Positions 22,211-32,592 of a DNA stretch of 64,000 nt are shown here, piece by piece (position 1 is the first letter of the stretch; every line of letters starts with the position of its first letter). The notes beneath the pieces are model-generated. The model did not search any database and had not been told where the DNA came from. It worked only from the letters and a program-made list of their open reading frames with translations. The stretch is from Prionace glauca. Taxonomy: Eukaryota; Chordata; Chondrichthyes; Carcharhiniformes; Carcharhinidae. The position numbers and the translations under genes are program-made. Location: NCBI GenBank assembly GCA_037974335.1, contig CM075760.1, forward strand, positions 61,510,515-61,574,514. Reading direction: 5' to 3'.

Positions 22211-22744
22211 CACACTGCTGCAGAGATGTCGCGGGTCCCAGTCAAAATTCCACAGCGACAACTCCAGAGACTAAGCAGCAGAGGGCGCTCTCATACCGGT
22301 GAAGAGCAGCAATAATTCACTGAGCGGTGCGAGAGCCAGAGGGATCTTTCTCAACCTGCAAATAATACAAAACACAATAGATTGTGAGGTTCACTCATAG
22401 AACTATATTACTTTATGATTTCAATTTGCAACATATTAAAAATAGACTCCACAAGTACATCTGTAGAACCTTAATTGTTTACATGTTAATTGTCCTTGTT
22501 CCTTTCAATTTATTTTTCCACTCAGTCCCTTCCTGCCTCCAGTTTCCAGTTTTCACCTGTAATTGCTTTACCTTTTTTCCAATATTTCGTTCAACGATTC
22601 AGAACCTAATTTTCTGCTCGGCATCTTAAATAAGTCCGGCAAAATTCCACTGAGCCACAAAAGGAAACTCTCAGGCGAGGCCAATGAATAACAAAGATTC
22701 TCTCCCTTTCTGTCCGCTGCCATTGGAACATTTCTTCGAATAGG

Positions 22745-22985
22745 CACCACTGGGTGGCACTTTGCCTCACAGCGCCGGGGCCTCTGGTCACTGCCTATGT
22801 GGAGTTTGCACTTTCTCGTCTGGGTTCTCCGGTTTCCCCTCACAGTCCAAAGTTAGGTTGATTGACCATATTAAATTGCCCTTTAGTGTTAGGGAAACTA
22901 GTAGGGACTACGGGGACTGGGCCTCGGTGTGATTGCGAAGGATGCAGACTTAATGGGCCCAAAAGCCTCCTTCTGCACTGTTTGC
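22745..22985 (+). mobile_element. tRNA-derived SINE
   Basis: The SINE body is GTGGAGTTTGCACTTTCTCG...CTCACAGTCCAAAGTTAGG and the tail is AATGGGCCCAAAAGCCTCCT. The tRNA-like head is shortened. Confidence 0.7.
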
Positions 22986-23574
22986 AATGGTAATTTAAAT
23001 GCTTGAACCCAATTTGCTTCAATGTTTTGAAGAAGATAAAGTGGTCAATAATCATTACAAAAACACCCGCATTGTAGCAGGATTGGAGCCTGATATTGAT
23101 CAGAGGCCAGAGCTAGTGAGAGAAGGTGTGTCTGATGTGGAAAAGGATATGAAAATGTAAATGAAAACCCATTGTGAGAGCTGTTTTCTGAATTATTACA
23201 CTGTAATCATTTCAGCACCATATTCATTTCTTTTATGAATGGAAGTGACACCGAAAAGATTTTCCTAGCCGGCTGGTATTGAATTGTAGGTAATGAGGAC
23301 AAGCTTTACATATCCTCAGGAGACTGTTTATCTGCTGTCTGAACTTTGCTCTCGTGTTTTGAACACACGGTTGTCGAGTTACTAGAAGTGCTGACATTAT
23401 TATCTCTTAAACAAATCCCAAACTCCGAGGGTGGTGGCTCATTGCATACACGATAACTAACCCGATTGAAGTTAGTAATTTTAAACAGAGGTGCCATTGA
23501 GAGACGTTACATTAGTGGAAATGTGAAAACTTCAAGATTGTTCGACGGAACGTACAGTGACAGCCAGTACTTTG

Positions 23575-24130
23575 CTAAGAATTTACCTGTTAAAAACCTG
23601 TTTAAAAAAAGTTTAAAGCACTTTGTTCTTTGTAGAACTGTTTAAAGCATTTATTTTATTGTCTTTACTGCTAGTTTAGAACGAGTTGTGGACGAGCCTG
23701 CTTTAATTTAAATTAATTATCAGGGCCACACGGTGAAGCCTTTCACTGTTTGCTGAGCAGAGAGAGAGAGCTAAGAATTTACCTGTTAAAAACCTGTTTA
23801 AAATAAGTTTAAAGCACTTTGTTCTTTGTAGAACTGTTTAAAGCATTTATTTTATTGTCTTTACTGCTAGTTTAGAACGAGTTGTGGACGAGCCTGCTTT
23901 AATTTAAATTAATTATCAGGGCCACACGGTGAAGCCTTTCACTGTTTGCTGAGCAGAGAGAGAGAGCTAAGAATTTACCTGTTAAAAACCTGTTTAAAAT
24001 AAGTTTAAAGCACTTTGTTCTTTGTAGAACTGTTTAAAGCATTTATTTTATTGTCTTTACTGCTAGTTTAGAACGAGTTGTGGACGAGCCTGCTTCTAAT
24101 CAGCGCTAGGTTTAAAAGGAGGCCTGGTGT
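23575..24130 (+). repeat. 196-bp tandem promoter monomers of the LINE
   Basis: Monomers begin CTAAGAATTTACCTGTTAAA at 23575, 23771 and 23967. Units one and two are almost identical. The third stops after GACGAGCCTGCTT and passes into the unique 5'UTR. Such monomers are the usual arrangement of internal promoters in some LINEs. Confidence 0.9.
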
Positions 24131-24366
24131 AGGAAGCGGGCAGCGTCTGAGCGGGCAGTGGAGTGAGAGGGAAGCAGAGTGAGTTAATAGGGCTTAATAT
24201 CAAAAAGGGCTTGAAGGAAAAAAGGACAGGTGAGTTCGTTTGAAAAAAAAACAAGGAAAAAAAAAGAAAAAAAAAGAAAAAAAAAAAAAAAATTTTTTTT
24301 TTTCCACATTACTACTACAGCAAGAAACAAGGAAAAATTTTTTTCACATAAAAATTACAGTGAATA

Positions 24367-25266
24367 ATGGAGGGGCATGTGATGTGTGGTTTCTGTATGA
24401 TGTGGGAACTGGTGGACCCCAGGGTCCTTCCCAGTGACCATGTCTGCAGTAAGTGCAGGTTGCTGGAGGAGCTCCAGCTCAAGGTGGATGAGCTGGCCTC
24501 TGAGCTACAGACACTGAGGCTCATCAGGGGGAGAGAGGGTGCCCCTAGACTGGCTAAATCTAAGGGTCAGGGACAAAAGGGGGCTGCTGGGAGGAGGAAG
24601 GGGGGTGAGGAGAGGAGGCCTCAGCCTCTTAACCTGCATAACAGGTTTGAGGTTCTTGCTTCCAGTCTGGAAGAGGACGAGGCAAGAGAGGTTGGTGAGC
24701 AAACTGCACACGGTACAGTGATGCAGCAGGACATAGGCAAAGAGAAGGGGAAAAGGAACGTAGTAGTGATTGGGGATAGTGGGGTGAAGGGTATTGACAC
24801 TGTCCTTTGTCACAATGACAAAGTGCACAGAAGGGTGTGTTGTCTGCCTGGTGCTCGGGTACAGGATGTCGCAGCTGGGCTGCAGAGGAATCTGGAGTGG
24901 GAGGGTGAGAACCCAGTCGTTGTAGTACATGTGGGTGCCGGCGACGTAGGCAAAATGCGGACTGAGGATCTGGGAAGGGAGTATGAGAAGCTGGGAATGG
25001 AATTAAAAAGTAGAACCGACAAGGTGGTTATCTCTGGGCTACTGCCTGAACCGAGGGCAGACGGGTGTAGGGTTGATAGGATAAAGGAAGTAAATGGGTG
25101 GCTCAGGGATTGGTGTGGGAGGAATGGGTTCGAATTTATGGGGCATTGGCACCAGTATTCGGGTAGGTGGGACCTGTTCGGGCAGGATGGGGTTGGTCTG
25201 AATCATGCTGGGACCAGAGTGCTGGCGAATCGAGTAAAGAGGACTGTAGACAAGGCTTTAAACTAA
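24367..25266 (+). CDS. LINE ORF1 protein (zinc-knuckle-like, SGNH hydrolase-like)
   Basis: A 299-residue ORF1 of the CR1 element. The N-terminus has paired Cys motifs (MCGFCMMW at 6-13; HVCSKCRLL at 25-33) that could bind zinc, then a leucine-rich probable coiled coil (LLEELQLKVDELASELQTL, about 32-50) and a basic linker (KGQGQKGAAGRRKGGEERR). The C-terminal half (about 130-299) looks like the SGNH/esterase-type domain known from CR1 ORF1: VVVIGDSGVKG (catalytic Ser block), VVHVGAGDVG (block with the usual GxND replaced by GAGD), and DGVGLNHAGTRVLA with the Asp/His pair. The ATG at 24367 is taken as the start. ORF2 begins in a different frame, overlapping or just downstream. Confidence 0.85.
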   Translation: MEGHVMCGFCMMWELVDPRVLPSDHVCSKCRLLEELQLKVDELASELQTLRLIRGREGAPRLAKSKGQGQKGAAGRRKGGEERRPQPLNLHNRFEVLASSLEEDEAREVGEQTAHGTVMQQDIGKEKGKRNVVVIGDSGVKGIDTVLCHNDKVHRRVCCLPGARVQDVAAGLQRNLEWEGENPVVVVHVGAGDVGKMRTEDLGREYEKLGMELKSRTDKVVISGLLPEPRADGCRVDRIKEVNGWLRDWCGRNGFEFMGHWHQYSGRWDLFGQDGVGLNHAGTRVLANRVKRTVDKALN

Positions 25267-28211
25267 TTAGGGGGGGGGAGGGTGCGAGGGTAGGTGACGC
25301 TATGAGGTCTAAAGTTAAGGATAGGGTACAGGTAAGGGAAGAGGCAAAGGATGTCCCAATTGGTGGCGTTACGGCAAGTAGGGTCCAGGTGAAGGCTGGG
25401 ATGAAAGCGCTTTATCTGAATGCACGAAGCATTCGGAATAAAGTGGATGAGCTGATGGCGCAGATCGACACAAATGGATACGATCTGGTGGCCATTACAG
25501 AGACGTGGCTGCAAGGTGACAGGGACTGGGAGATGAATGTACAGGGTTATCAAGTGTTCAGGAAGGATAGGCAGGAGGAAAGAGGGGGTGGAGTAGCTCT
25601 GCTGATTAAGGATAGTATCAAGGTGGTAGCAAGGGATGATATCGGAGCCAAGGAGCAGAAAGTGGAATCGTTGTGGGTGGAGATTAGGAACAGAAAAGGG
25701 AGGAAGACGCTAGTGGGTGTCGTCTATAGGCCCCCGAATAATGATCTGGAGGTGGGGCGGGCTGTTAACGCGCAAATAAGTGCGGCGTGCAGGAATGGGA
25801 CGGCAGTAGTTATGGGAGATTTCAATCTGCATGTTGATTGGTCGACCCATGTTGGACGCGGTGGGCTCGAGGAGGAGTTCTTGGAATGCTGCCGGGATAA
25901 TTTCCTTGAACAGTGTGTGTTGGAGCCGACGAGGGAGCGAGCTATCTTGGATCTGGTGCTATGTAATGAGGCGGGTAGAATTAGGGACCTTGCGGTGAAG
26001 GATCCTCTTGGAGAGAGTGATCATTGTATGGTGGAGTTTCTGGTGCAGATGGAGGAGGAGAAAGTGGGTTCCCAGACACGCGTCCTTTGTTTGAATAGAG
26101 GGGAGTATGGTAGGATGAGAGAAGAATTGGCGAATGTGAACTGGGGGAACGCGTTGGAAGGTAGGTCTGCTGAGGAGCAGTGGAGGATCTTTAAGGAGAT
26201 CTTTCTTGGTGCTCAGCAGAAATTTATTCCGATGGTTAAAAAGGACAGTAGGAGGAGAGGTAATAAGCCGTGGATAACGAAGGAGGTGAAGGAAAGTGTT
26301 AAATTAAAAGCGGAGGAGTTTAGAGTAGCTAAGAGCAGTGGGAGAGAAGAGGATTGGGAAAGGTTTAAATGTCAACAAAGATTGACAAAGAAATTGATAA
26401 AGGAGGGTAGGAGAAGCTATGAGGCTGGGCTAGCACTTAATATAAAAAAGGATAGCAAGAGTTTTTATAAATATATAAAAAGGAAGAGGCTGGCTAGGAT
26501 AAACGTTGGTCCTTTAGAGGATGAGAAAGGGGAGCTAGTGGTAGGGGATAGGGATATGGCTAAGGTCTTGAATAACTTCTTTGTTTCTGTCTTCACGGAG
26601 GAGGACGTGAATAATTTGCCGGGTGTTAGCGATGGAAAGGTGGTAGGAATGGAGGGTCTTAATGACATTACTGTTACTAGAGAGGTGGTGCTCGACAGAC
26701 TGGAGGGGCTGATTGTGGACAAGTCCCCAGGACCGGATGGAATGCATCCGAGGGTTCTGAAAGAAATGGCGGAGGTGATAGTGGATGCCTTGGTGGTTAT
26801 TTTCCAGACGTCGCTGGATTCCGGGGAAGTGCCGGAAGATTGGAAAACGGCTAATGTTACGCCGTTGTTTAAGAAGGGTGGCAGGCAAAAGGCGGGGAAT
26901 TATAGGCCGGTTAGTTTAACGTCTGTGGTAGGTAAAATGTTAGAAACCGTCATTAAGGAGGAAATAGCGAGGCATCTTGAGGGGAATTGCTTGATAGGGC
27001 GGACGCAACACGGTTTCATTAAAGGGAAGTCGTGTCTGACAAATTTACTGGAGTTCTATGAGGATGTGTCTAGGGCAGTGGATGGAGGAGAGCCGGTGGA
27101 TGTGGTCTTTCTGGATTTTCAGAAGGCGTTTGACAAGGTACCTCACAAGAGGTTATTGCAGAAGGTCAGGGGACATGGAGTTGGGGGTAGGGTGTTAGCG
27201 TGGATAGAGGATTGGTTGTCAAATAGGAGGCAGAGAGTGGGGGTCAATGGATGCTATTCGGATTGGCGGTTGGTGACTAGTGGGGTGCCCCAAGGGTCGG
27301 TGCTGGGGCCTCAGCTATTTACCATTTATATAGATGATCTGGAGGAGGGAACCGAGTGCAGGGTGTCGAAATTTGCTGATGACACCAAGATTGGGGGAAA
27401 GGCAAATTGTGCGGAGGGTGTGGAGAGTCTGCAGAAGGATCTAGATAGGCTGGGCGAATGGGCCAGGAAATGGCAAATGGAATTTAATGTTGGCAAGTGT
27501 GAGGTGGTCCACTTTGGTAGGAGGAATGGTAGGAAGGACTATTACTTACGGGGCGAAAAACTGCAGCAGGCGACGGTGCAGAGGGACCTCGGGGTCCTTG
27601 TGCATGAGTCGCAAAAACCCAGCTTGCAGGTGCAGCAGGTGGTCAGGAAGGCGAATGGGATGCTGGCCTTCATAGCGAAGGGGATTGAATATAAAAGTAG
27701 GGAGGTCTTGCTGCAGCTGTACAGGGCATTGGTGAGGCCGCAGCTGGAGTACTGTGTGCAGTTTTGGGCGCCGCACCTGCGCAAGGATGTTTTGGCCCTG
27801 GAGGGAGTGCAGAGGAGGTTTACTCGGCTGATACCGGAGTTGAGGGGATTGAGCTATGAGGAGAGGCTGAATAAACTAGGCTTGTACTCGTTAGAGTTTA
27901 GAAGAATGAGGGGAGATCTCATTGAGACGTATAAGATGATGAATGGGATGGATAGGATGGAGGTGGAGAGACTGTTCCCGCTCAAAAAAGACAGTAGGAC
28001 TAGGGGGCACAGCCTCAAGATAAAGGGGGGGCGGTTTAGAACAGAGTTGAGGAGGAACTTCTTCACTCAAAGGGTGGTGAATCTCTGGAATTCTCTGCCC
28101 GTTGAAGTGGTGGAGGCTGCCTCGCTAAATATTTTTAAGAAACGGGTTGATGGGTTTTTGATAAGAGAAGGGATTAAGGGTTATGGGGAGAGGGCGGGAA
28201 GGTGGAACTGA
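25167..28211 (+). CDS. LINE ORF2: APE endonuclease and reverse transcriptase
   Basis: A long intact frame of 1014 residues. Residues about 78-295 are an APE-type endonuclease: LYLNARSIRNKVDEL, AITETWL, GVVYRPPN, VMGDFNLHVDW and ESDHCMV. The reverse transcriptase follows at about 500-830: KSPGPDGMHPRVL, NYRPVSLTSVVGKMLE, VFLDFQKAFDKVPHKRL, SGVPQGSVLGPQLFTIYIDD and the catalytic FADDTK. The C-terminal CR1 region has LRGLSYEERLNKLGLYSLEF and FFTQRVVNLWNSLP. The frame opens at 25167, inside ORF1, but the more likely start is the in-frame ATG at 25302 (MRSKVKD), 36 bp after the ORF1 stop and just after a run of nine Gs at 25270-25278. All catalytic motifs are present, so the element may still be active. 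Confidence 0.93.
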   Translation: MGPVRAGWGWSESCWDQSAGESSKEDCRQGFKLIRGGEGARVGDAMRSKVKDRVQVREEAKDVPIGGVTASRVQVKAGMKALYLNARSIRNKVDELMAQIDTNGYDLVAITETWLQGDRDWEMNVQGYQVFRKDRQEERGGGVALLIKDSIKVVARDDIGAKEQKVESLWVEIRNRKGRKTLVGVVYRPPNNDLEVGRAVNAQISAACRNGTAVVMGDFNLHVDWSTHVGRGGLEEEFLECCRDNFLEQCVLEPTRERAILDLVLCNEAGRIRDLAVKDPLGESDHCMVEFLVQMEEEKVGSQTRVLCLNRGEYGRMREELANVNWGNALEGRSAEEQWRIFKEIFLGAQQKFIPMVKKDSRRRGNKPWITKEVKESVKLKAEEFRVAKSSGREEDWERFKCQQRLTKKLIKEGRRSYEAGLALNIKKDSKSFYKYIKRKRLARINVGPLEDEKGELVVGDRDMAKVLNNFFVSVFTEEDVNNLPGVSDGKVVGMEGLNDITVTREVVLDRLEGLIVDKSPGPDGMHPRVLKEMAEVIVDALVVIFQTSLDSGEVPEDWKTANVTPLFKKGGRQKAGNYRPVSLTSVVGKMLETVIKEEIARHLEGNCLIGRTQHGFIKGKSCLTNLLEFYEDVSRAVDGGEPVDVVFLDFQKAFDKVPHKRLLQKVRGHGVGGRVLAWIEDWLSNRRQRVGVNGCYSDWRLVTSGVPQGSVLGPQLFTIYIDDLEEGTECRVSKFADDTKIGGKANCAEGVESLQKDLDRLGEWARKWQMEFNVGKCEVVHFGRRNGRKDYYLRGEKLQQATVQRDLGVLVHESQKPSLQVQQVVRKANGMLAFIAKGIEYKSREVLLQLYRALVRPQLEYCVQFWAPHLRKDVLALEGVQRRFTRLIPELRGLSYEERLNKLGLYSLEFRRMRGDLIETYKMMNGMDRMEVERLFPLKKDSRTRGHSLKIKGGRFRTELRRNFFTQRVVNLWNSLPVEVVEAASLNIFKKRVDGFLIREGIKGYGERAGRWN

Positions 28212-28925
28212 GCCACGACAGATCAGCCATGATCTTATTGAATGGCGGGGCAGGCTCGAAGGGCCAGATGGCCTACTCCTGCTCCTATTTCTTATGTTCT
28301 TATGTTCTTATGTTCTTATACTTTTTAAGCATATCATCACAAACACATATCCCTTCCTTTGAACTATGTTGGGAAGGATTCCATAACTGATTATCAGACC
28401 CGCTGAACGGCGGTAGAACCGCTCCTTCCTTAACCAACAAATACTAGCTTTACCCTTGAATTGGGAGTTTCTCTTCGAACGGCAGGGACGTTGACAATGT
28501 GGAGAGTCAATCAACCACTCCGACATAAAATGCAATAAGTGTTCAATAATTATCTCAGTGCTGCCTGAGGGGAATCTCGCAGTCATGGCTGAGCCGATGG
28601 TAAAGCTTAAACGGACTGATCCTGAATGAACCAAATCCTGGAGCAAGCCTGAGATTGACGGTCACAATAATCAGTATCGGGTTTAACTGTCACCATCTGC
28701 TGTGGAAAACGGAAATATTCCTTCCATAAAGCACTGACTGTTCCCCAGCTCTGAGTGTTTCCAATCATTGGCAGCCAGCTCACCAGCCTGCCTATTCTCA
28801 ATGTCACTGGGAACATCAGGAAGTGAAGTGAAAACATCCTGAGACTCACAGCAGATTACTGAGGGCGGGGTTTAGAACATGTCTTCAAAATCCCCAACTC
28901 CTCTTCTACAGAGCAGACAGAGACA

Positions 28926-29388
28926 ATGCGGCTGCTCAGCATCTGGGTTGTGTGGGCAATATTTCTGATAGGTAAATGTGGACCAAACACATTTCAACTT
29001 TGTTTTTTACATTTTTGAAACATGGTGTAAAACAAAATTTTCAACAGTCGCCGGTGAGATCTTTTTATATTTGTTTTTCAGATCTGATTTATGGAGATTC
29101 TGTCACTCAGTCGCCTTCCTCAGATGTTAGGACAGAAGGAGAAGCGGTGACTTTAAATTGTAAATATGATACTGAACAGAGCTACTACTATCTATACTGG
29201 TACCGGCAGCACTCAGACTCACAGCCTGAATTTATATTGAGGAAACACTCGATCAGTGGTGAAGATAAAGCCGATTTTGCCAAAAGCCGTTTCTCTGTTG
29301 AGCTCCAGACTGAGAATAAATTCACCAGTTTAACTGTCCGGGGTCTGAAGCTGGCTGACGCCGCCGTGTATTACTGCGCTTTCGGTCT
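28926..29388 (+). CDS. TRAV/TRDV V segment
   Basis: Two-exon V gene. The leader exon is 28926-28971 (MRLLSIWVVWAIFLI, donor GTAAAT, phase 1). The V exon is 29082-29388 after TTGTTTTTCAG. It reads YGDSVTQSPSSDVRTEGE, LNCKYD (Cys 1), LYWYRQHSDSQPEFIL, SRFSVELQTENKF and LADAAVYYCAFG (Cys 2). RSS: CACAGTG at 29389-29395, 23 bp, ACAAAAACT at 29419-29427. The long open frame that runs through the RSS to 29905 is not coding beyond the heptamer. The donor is slightly non-consensus. It is a good functional candidate, close in sequence to the V at 31.1 kb. Confidence 0.92.
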
Positions 29389-29439
29389 CACAGTGACAGA
29401 AAACAAGCTCAGCTCTGTACAAAAACTGTTCTTTTTACT

Positions 29440-30950
29440 GCAGAATGCAGCTGCTATCTGTTGTCGCTTGTGTAGAATCGCGGTCGGTGTAGCCACAATG
29501 CACAGAGAAAGGAAACCAAACCAACTTCGAATGAAACTGTTCCCAGGAGCACAAACACAAACAAACTGCCGATTTCAATCCGACAAACAAATCAGCTCAG
29601 AGTCATATTTGAAGATACCGGTTCTAATCCCCGCCTTTAATAATTTGTTCTCTGTCCTCAGGATATTCATGCCTCACTTCCGTCTGTGTCTCTGGTTCAG
29701 TGAGACCACTTGGTGGCGACCTGGTGCTGACATGGAAAGAAAAGGCTACAGTCATATCTTGATAGGGGAACGGCCGCACTTTCAGAGACTAGGGGAGGTG
29801 GAGGAGGTGGTCGGGGAAAGTGATCCTGATCTGTATATTATCATCGGAAAAATTTGCATTGTTAGTGCTGACAGAAACCACAGCAGTCTCCGGGAAACAT
29901 TCTGAAGCTCAGTGGGCACGGGGGAAAATCCACTTGGGGTTGGTTTAAAGATCACAGTCACCGCTTTGCGAAACCTGTTCAACGCGTATAAGTTTTCTCT
30001 TATTCGGCAACACACTCTTTAAATAATCTGTGTGAGCAGGCCGCAGTCAAAAGCTCCAGAAAACTGGGAGACGATATGGAGAGATGATTGTTCAATGTTA
30101 CAGTCACGGAAAACACATCGAAAGGAAAAAAAGCACATTGAAGTAATGAAATTTATGAAGGTTGCTGTCAGTATAACTGTACGCTGGAGTTAACTAATAC
30201 CATTCCGTAAATGTTCTTGATGTTGTTTTAGTTTTGAGGCTGCCGGTGACTCAGACTTTCGAGGCGGAACTTTTGATTTTGTTTCGCAATGCGAGCGCTG
30301 TTTGGAACTTCCAGTGTGGAATTTTCGTCCTGAATCTGTTACTTCTCTACTGGCTGTGTAGCTCAGAAATGCCGTATCAGAGAAAACATCTCCGTGATAT
30401 TTCAAGGGACCGTTTTGTACCTTTTGTGAAAATCAGCAGAGATCTTGTCTTGTACGTTTGGAGACATTTTTCAGCCCTCAGAAAGGAGAGAGTCTGGAGA
30501 ATGTATCCACAAGAAAGATCCCATCAGACCCGAACAGAGGAGTTAGATGTGAGGCTCACTTCAACTGAGCAATTGGATGCAACCCTTTAACGTTTATTTG
30601 ATAAACCAACCTTTTTAACATACACTAAATTTGGAAGTTTTACCTATTCACTTTCGTAGCATTTTCCCGCTCTGTTTGATCTGTCTCTATCACAGGAAAA
30701 ATCTTAAATCATCTTTCCAATTGACCCCCGTCTGAAACTCAGTCTGATTAATGACAATGACTCAAATACTCGGAACATCTTCATCCACAATCAACACTTG
30801 CATTTCCTTCTTCAAAGCGATTTCTTTAAGGTCAATTGAAGGTAAAAATGTCTCGTAGCTCAATTAGGATCAACCTGGCTGTGTTTACTCGCCTCGCTCT
30901 GAACAGCAGAGTGTCTGGTCAATGTCTCAGTTCCCTGAAATCAACAATTG
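29440..30950. other. No recognised gene
   Basis: Between two V genes I find no further V exon, tRNA or transposon. The open frame 30234-30590 has no identifiable motif. A CpG-poor, mixed composition suggests plain intergenic DNA. Confidence 0.5.
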
Positions 30951-30961
30951 TGTTGAAGTCA

Positions 30962-31050
30962 ATGACGTCAGACCAATCAGATCCAGTGATTTCAGCTCTT
31001 CGTGCCGTACGTCCTGTAGGAAGTGACATCAGACCAGCCTCAGCCAATGG
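30962..31050 (+). promoter_or_regulatory. V promoter with CRE and CCAAT motifs
   Basis: A palindromic CRE, TGACGTCA, lies at 30963-30970 and is followed by CCAATC. A second TGACATCA is at 31024-31031 and CCAATGG is at 31044-31050, 75-160 bp before the leader ATG at 31124. TCR V promoters are known to use CRE-like decamers, so this is the likely promoter of the following V. Confidence 0.6.
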
Positions 31051-31123
31051 TCTCAGCCTTATCTTGTTCGATATTCTGAGCTTTGGGAGACACATGAGTT
31101 CCTGGAATCCAGAAACAGCAGCA

Positions 31124-32136
31124 ATGCGGCGCTCGGTCCTCACTGTGATCTGGGTGACATTCATTGTCGGTAAGTTTCACTCTTTAAAAAGGAGTGTAAC
31201 TTTTGGAGGAATAAATTTGAAAAGCAGGGCGCTCCAGTTAATCAGACATCGGGCCTGCCATAGAGCAGGCTCTTGGATTTTGCTCTTGGATTTTCCTTAC
31301 AGGAATATCGGCTGGCAAAACACACAGCTAGCCTGATACCAGAATTGGGAGATGGCATCTATCAGAATTCAATCTAAACATTAATTTATCTTCTGGCAGA
31401 AGATGAAAGAGTAACCTGATTTATGTATTTATAATGATGAAGAGGTTCAGTACGGTGGACGGGGAAAGGATGATTCCACTCGGGGAGAATTCCAAATCGA
31501 TATCCCATAAATCTGAGTGAAACGAAAAGATCAACTGGAAATTACAACGAATCTCCTTTCGAGGGAGTTCTGCAGAAAGTGACTCACATTAACAGAATGA
31601 ACACTTGAAGAGAGGAGTAAAGACACAGTTAGGATGGGGTAAGATTAGTCACTGAGGGGGAAAGAGGCAGAGGCATTGAGATGGCGGATTCTTCTGGGGA
31701 TTCTGAACGGGAACGGAGATCAGATGGGGCGAATTTGATATTATTTGATGCCTATTTTTATGTTCCACCGTCTTTGAGTTTTCATCCTCAGTTCATCTGA
31801 ATGTTTTTTATTTCTTTTACCGTGTTTTCTAGATCTGAGCAATGGAGATTCTGTTACTCAGCAGGAATCCTCACTCACACGGACAGAGGGAGAAAGTGTC
31901 ACTTTAAGCTGCACCTATACCGACGATGCATATTATTTATTCTGGTACCGTCAATACCCAGGCAGACAGCCCGAGTTTGCGGTCCGGAGACATACGGACG
32001 GCAGTGCTGAATGGAAGGCGGATTTCGCTCAGACCCGGTTTTCTGATACAATCGAGAAGTCAGAAAAGTTGTACCGATTGACCATCTCGGAGCTGCTGCT
32101 GTCTGACACCGCGGTCTATTACTGTGCACAGAGTCT
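31124..32136 (+). CDS. TRAV/TRDV V segment with long leader intron
   Basis: Two-exon V gene with a 663-bp leader intron, the longest among the V genes here. The leader exon is 31124-31169 (MRRSVLTVIWVTFIV, donor GTAAGT, phase 1). The V exon is 31833-32136 after CGTGTTTTCTAG. It reads NGDSVTQQESSLTRTEGE, LSCTYTD (Cys 1), LFWYRQYPGRQPEFAV, TRFSDTIEKSEK and LSDTAVYYCAQS (Cys 2). RSS: CACAGTG at 32137-32143, 23 bp, ACAAAAACT at 32167-32175. It has consensus splice sites and RSS and an intact frame, so it is probably functional. A LINE fragment starts about 420 bp after the RSS. Confidence 0.92.
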
Positions 32137-32592
32137 CACAGTGATGAAAATGAGTGAAATCCTCGTACAAAAACTGCCGCAGGTTTCTGGGTCACAGCTG
32201 TTGTCTGCTGGGTGCCGGTTGTAATAGCGGGTCTGACACTGACACATGAATGTATTCCCGTGAACACAAACCCCGAGAACAATCCACATAAACACCATTC
32301 AAAACCGTTAACATCGAAGGCAGATTCCTGCTGATTCTTACATTCGCTGTACGAGGGAAGAATTGGCTGCTCTTTATTTGGGGGTCACTTGGCACTAACA
32401 TTGAAAATACAAGCGAAGGATCATTCAATAGTGTAAACTGAAACCTGCCAGCTGAGGCAAACCCTAATAACTAACCGTAACTAAACACCTCTCATTTAAA
32501 TTCACTTACAGACTGAGAATTATTAACATAAGGAGTACAAAAGGATTATTCCAGTCACGATTAGGAGCTGATAAACGATTAATAGAATTAAT

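Larger units (their letters stand above)
23575..28320 (+). mobile_element. Full-length CR1-clade LINE
   Basis: A complete non-LTR retrotransposon. The 5' region has 196-bp direct repeats starting at 23575, 23771 and 23967 (two full and one partial monomer), as expected of promoter monomers. An A-rich/T-rich tract follows at 24240-24303, then ORF1 (24367-25266), ORF2, a 3' region ending AATGGCGGGGCAGGCTCGAAGGGC, and a tail of TTCTTATG repeats (28292-28320) typical of CR1. Both ORFs are open. A highly similar 5'-truncated copy lies in inverse orientation at 32593-33752. Intact reading frames and retained monomers indicate a recent insertion into the V region, between V relics at 22.1 kb and the intact V at 28.9 kb. 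Confidence 0.93.

Noticed and set aside
25263-27784. Minus-strand open frames across the intact LINE
   Set aside because: They are antisense shadows of ORF1 and ORF2 without family motifs.
29389-29905. Extension of the 28.9-kb V frame past its RSS
   Set aside because: After the heptamer the sequence is RSS and flank; a germline V ends there.
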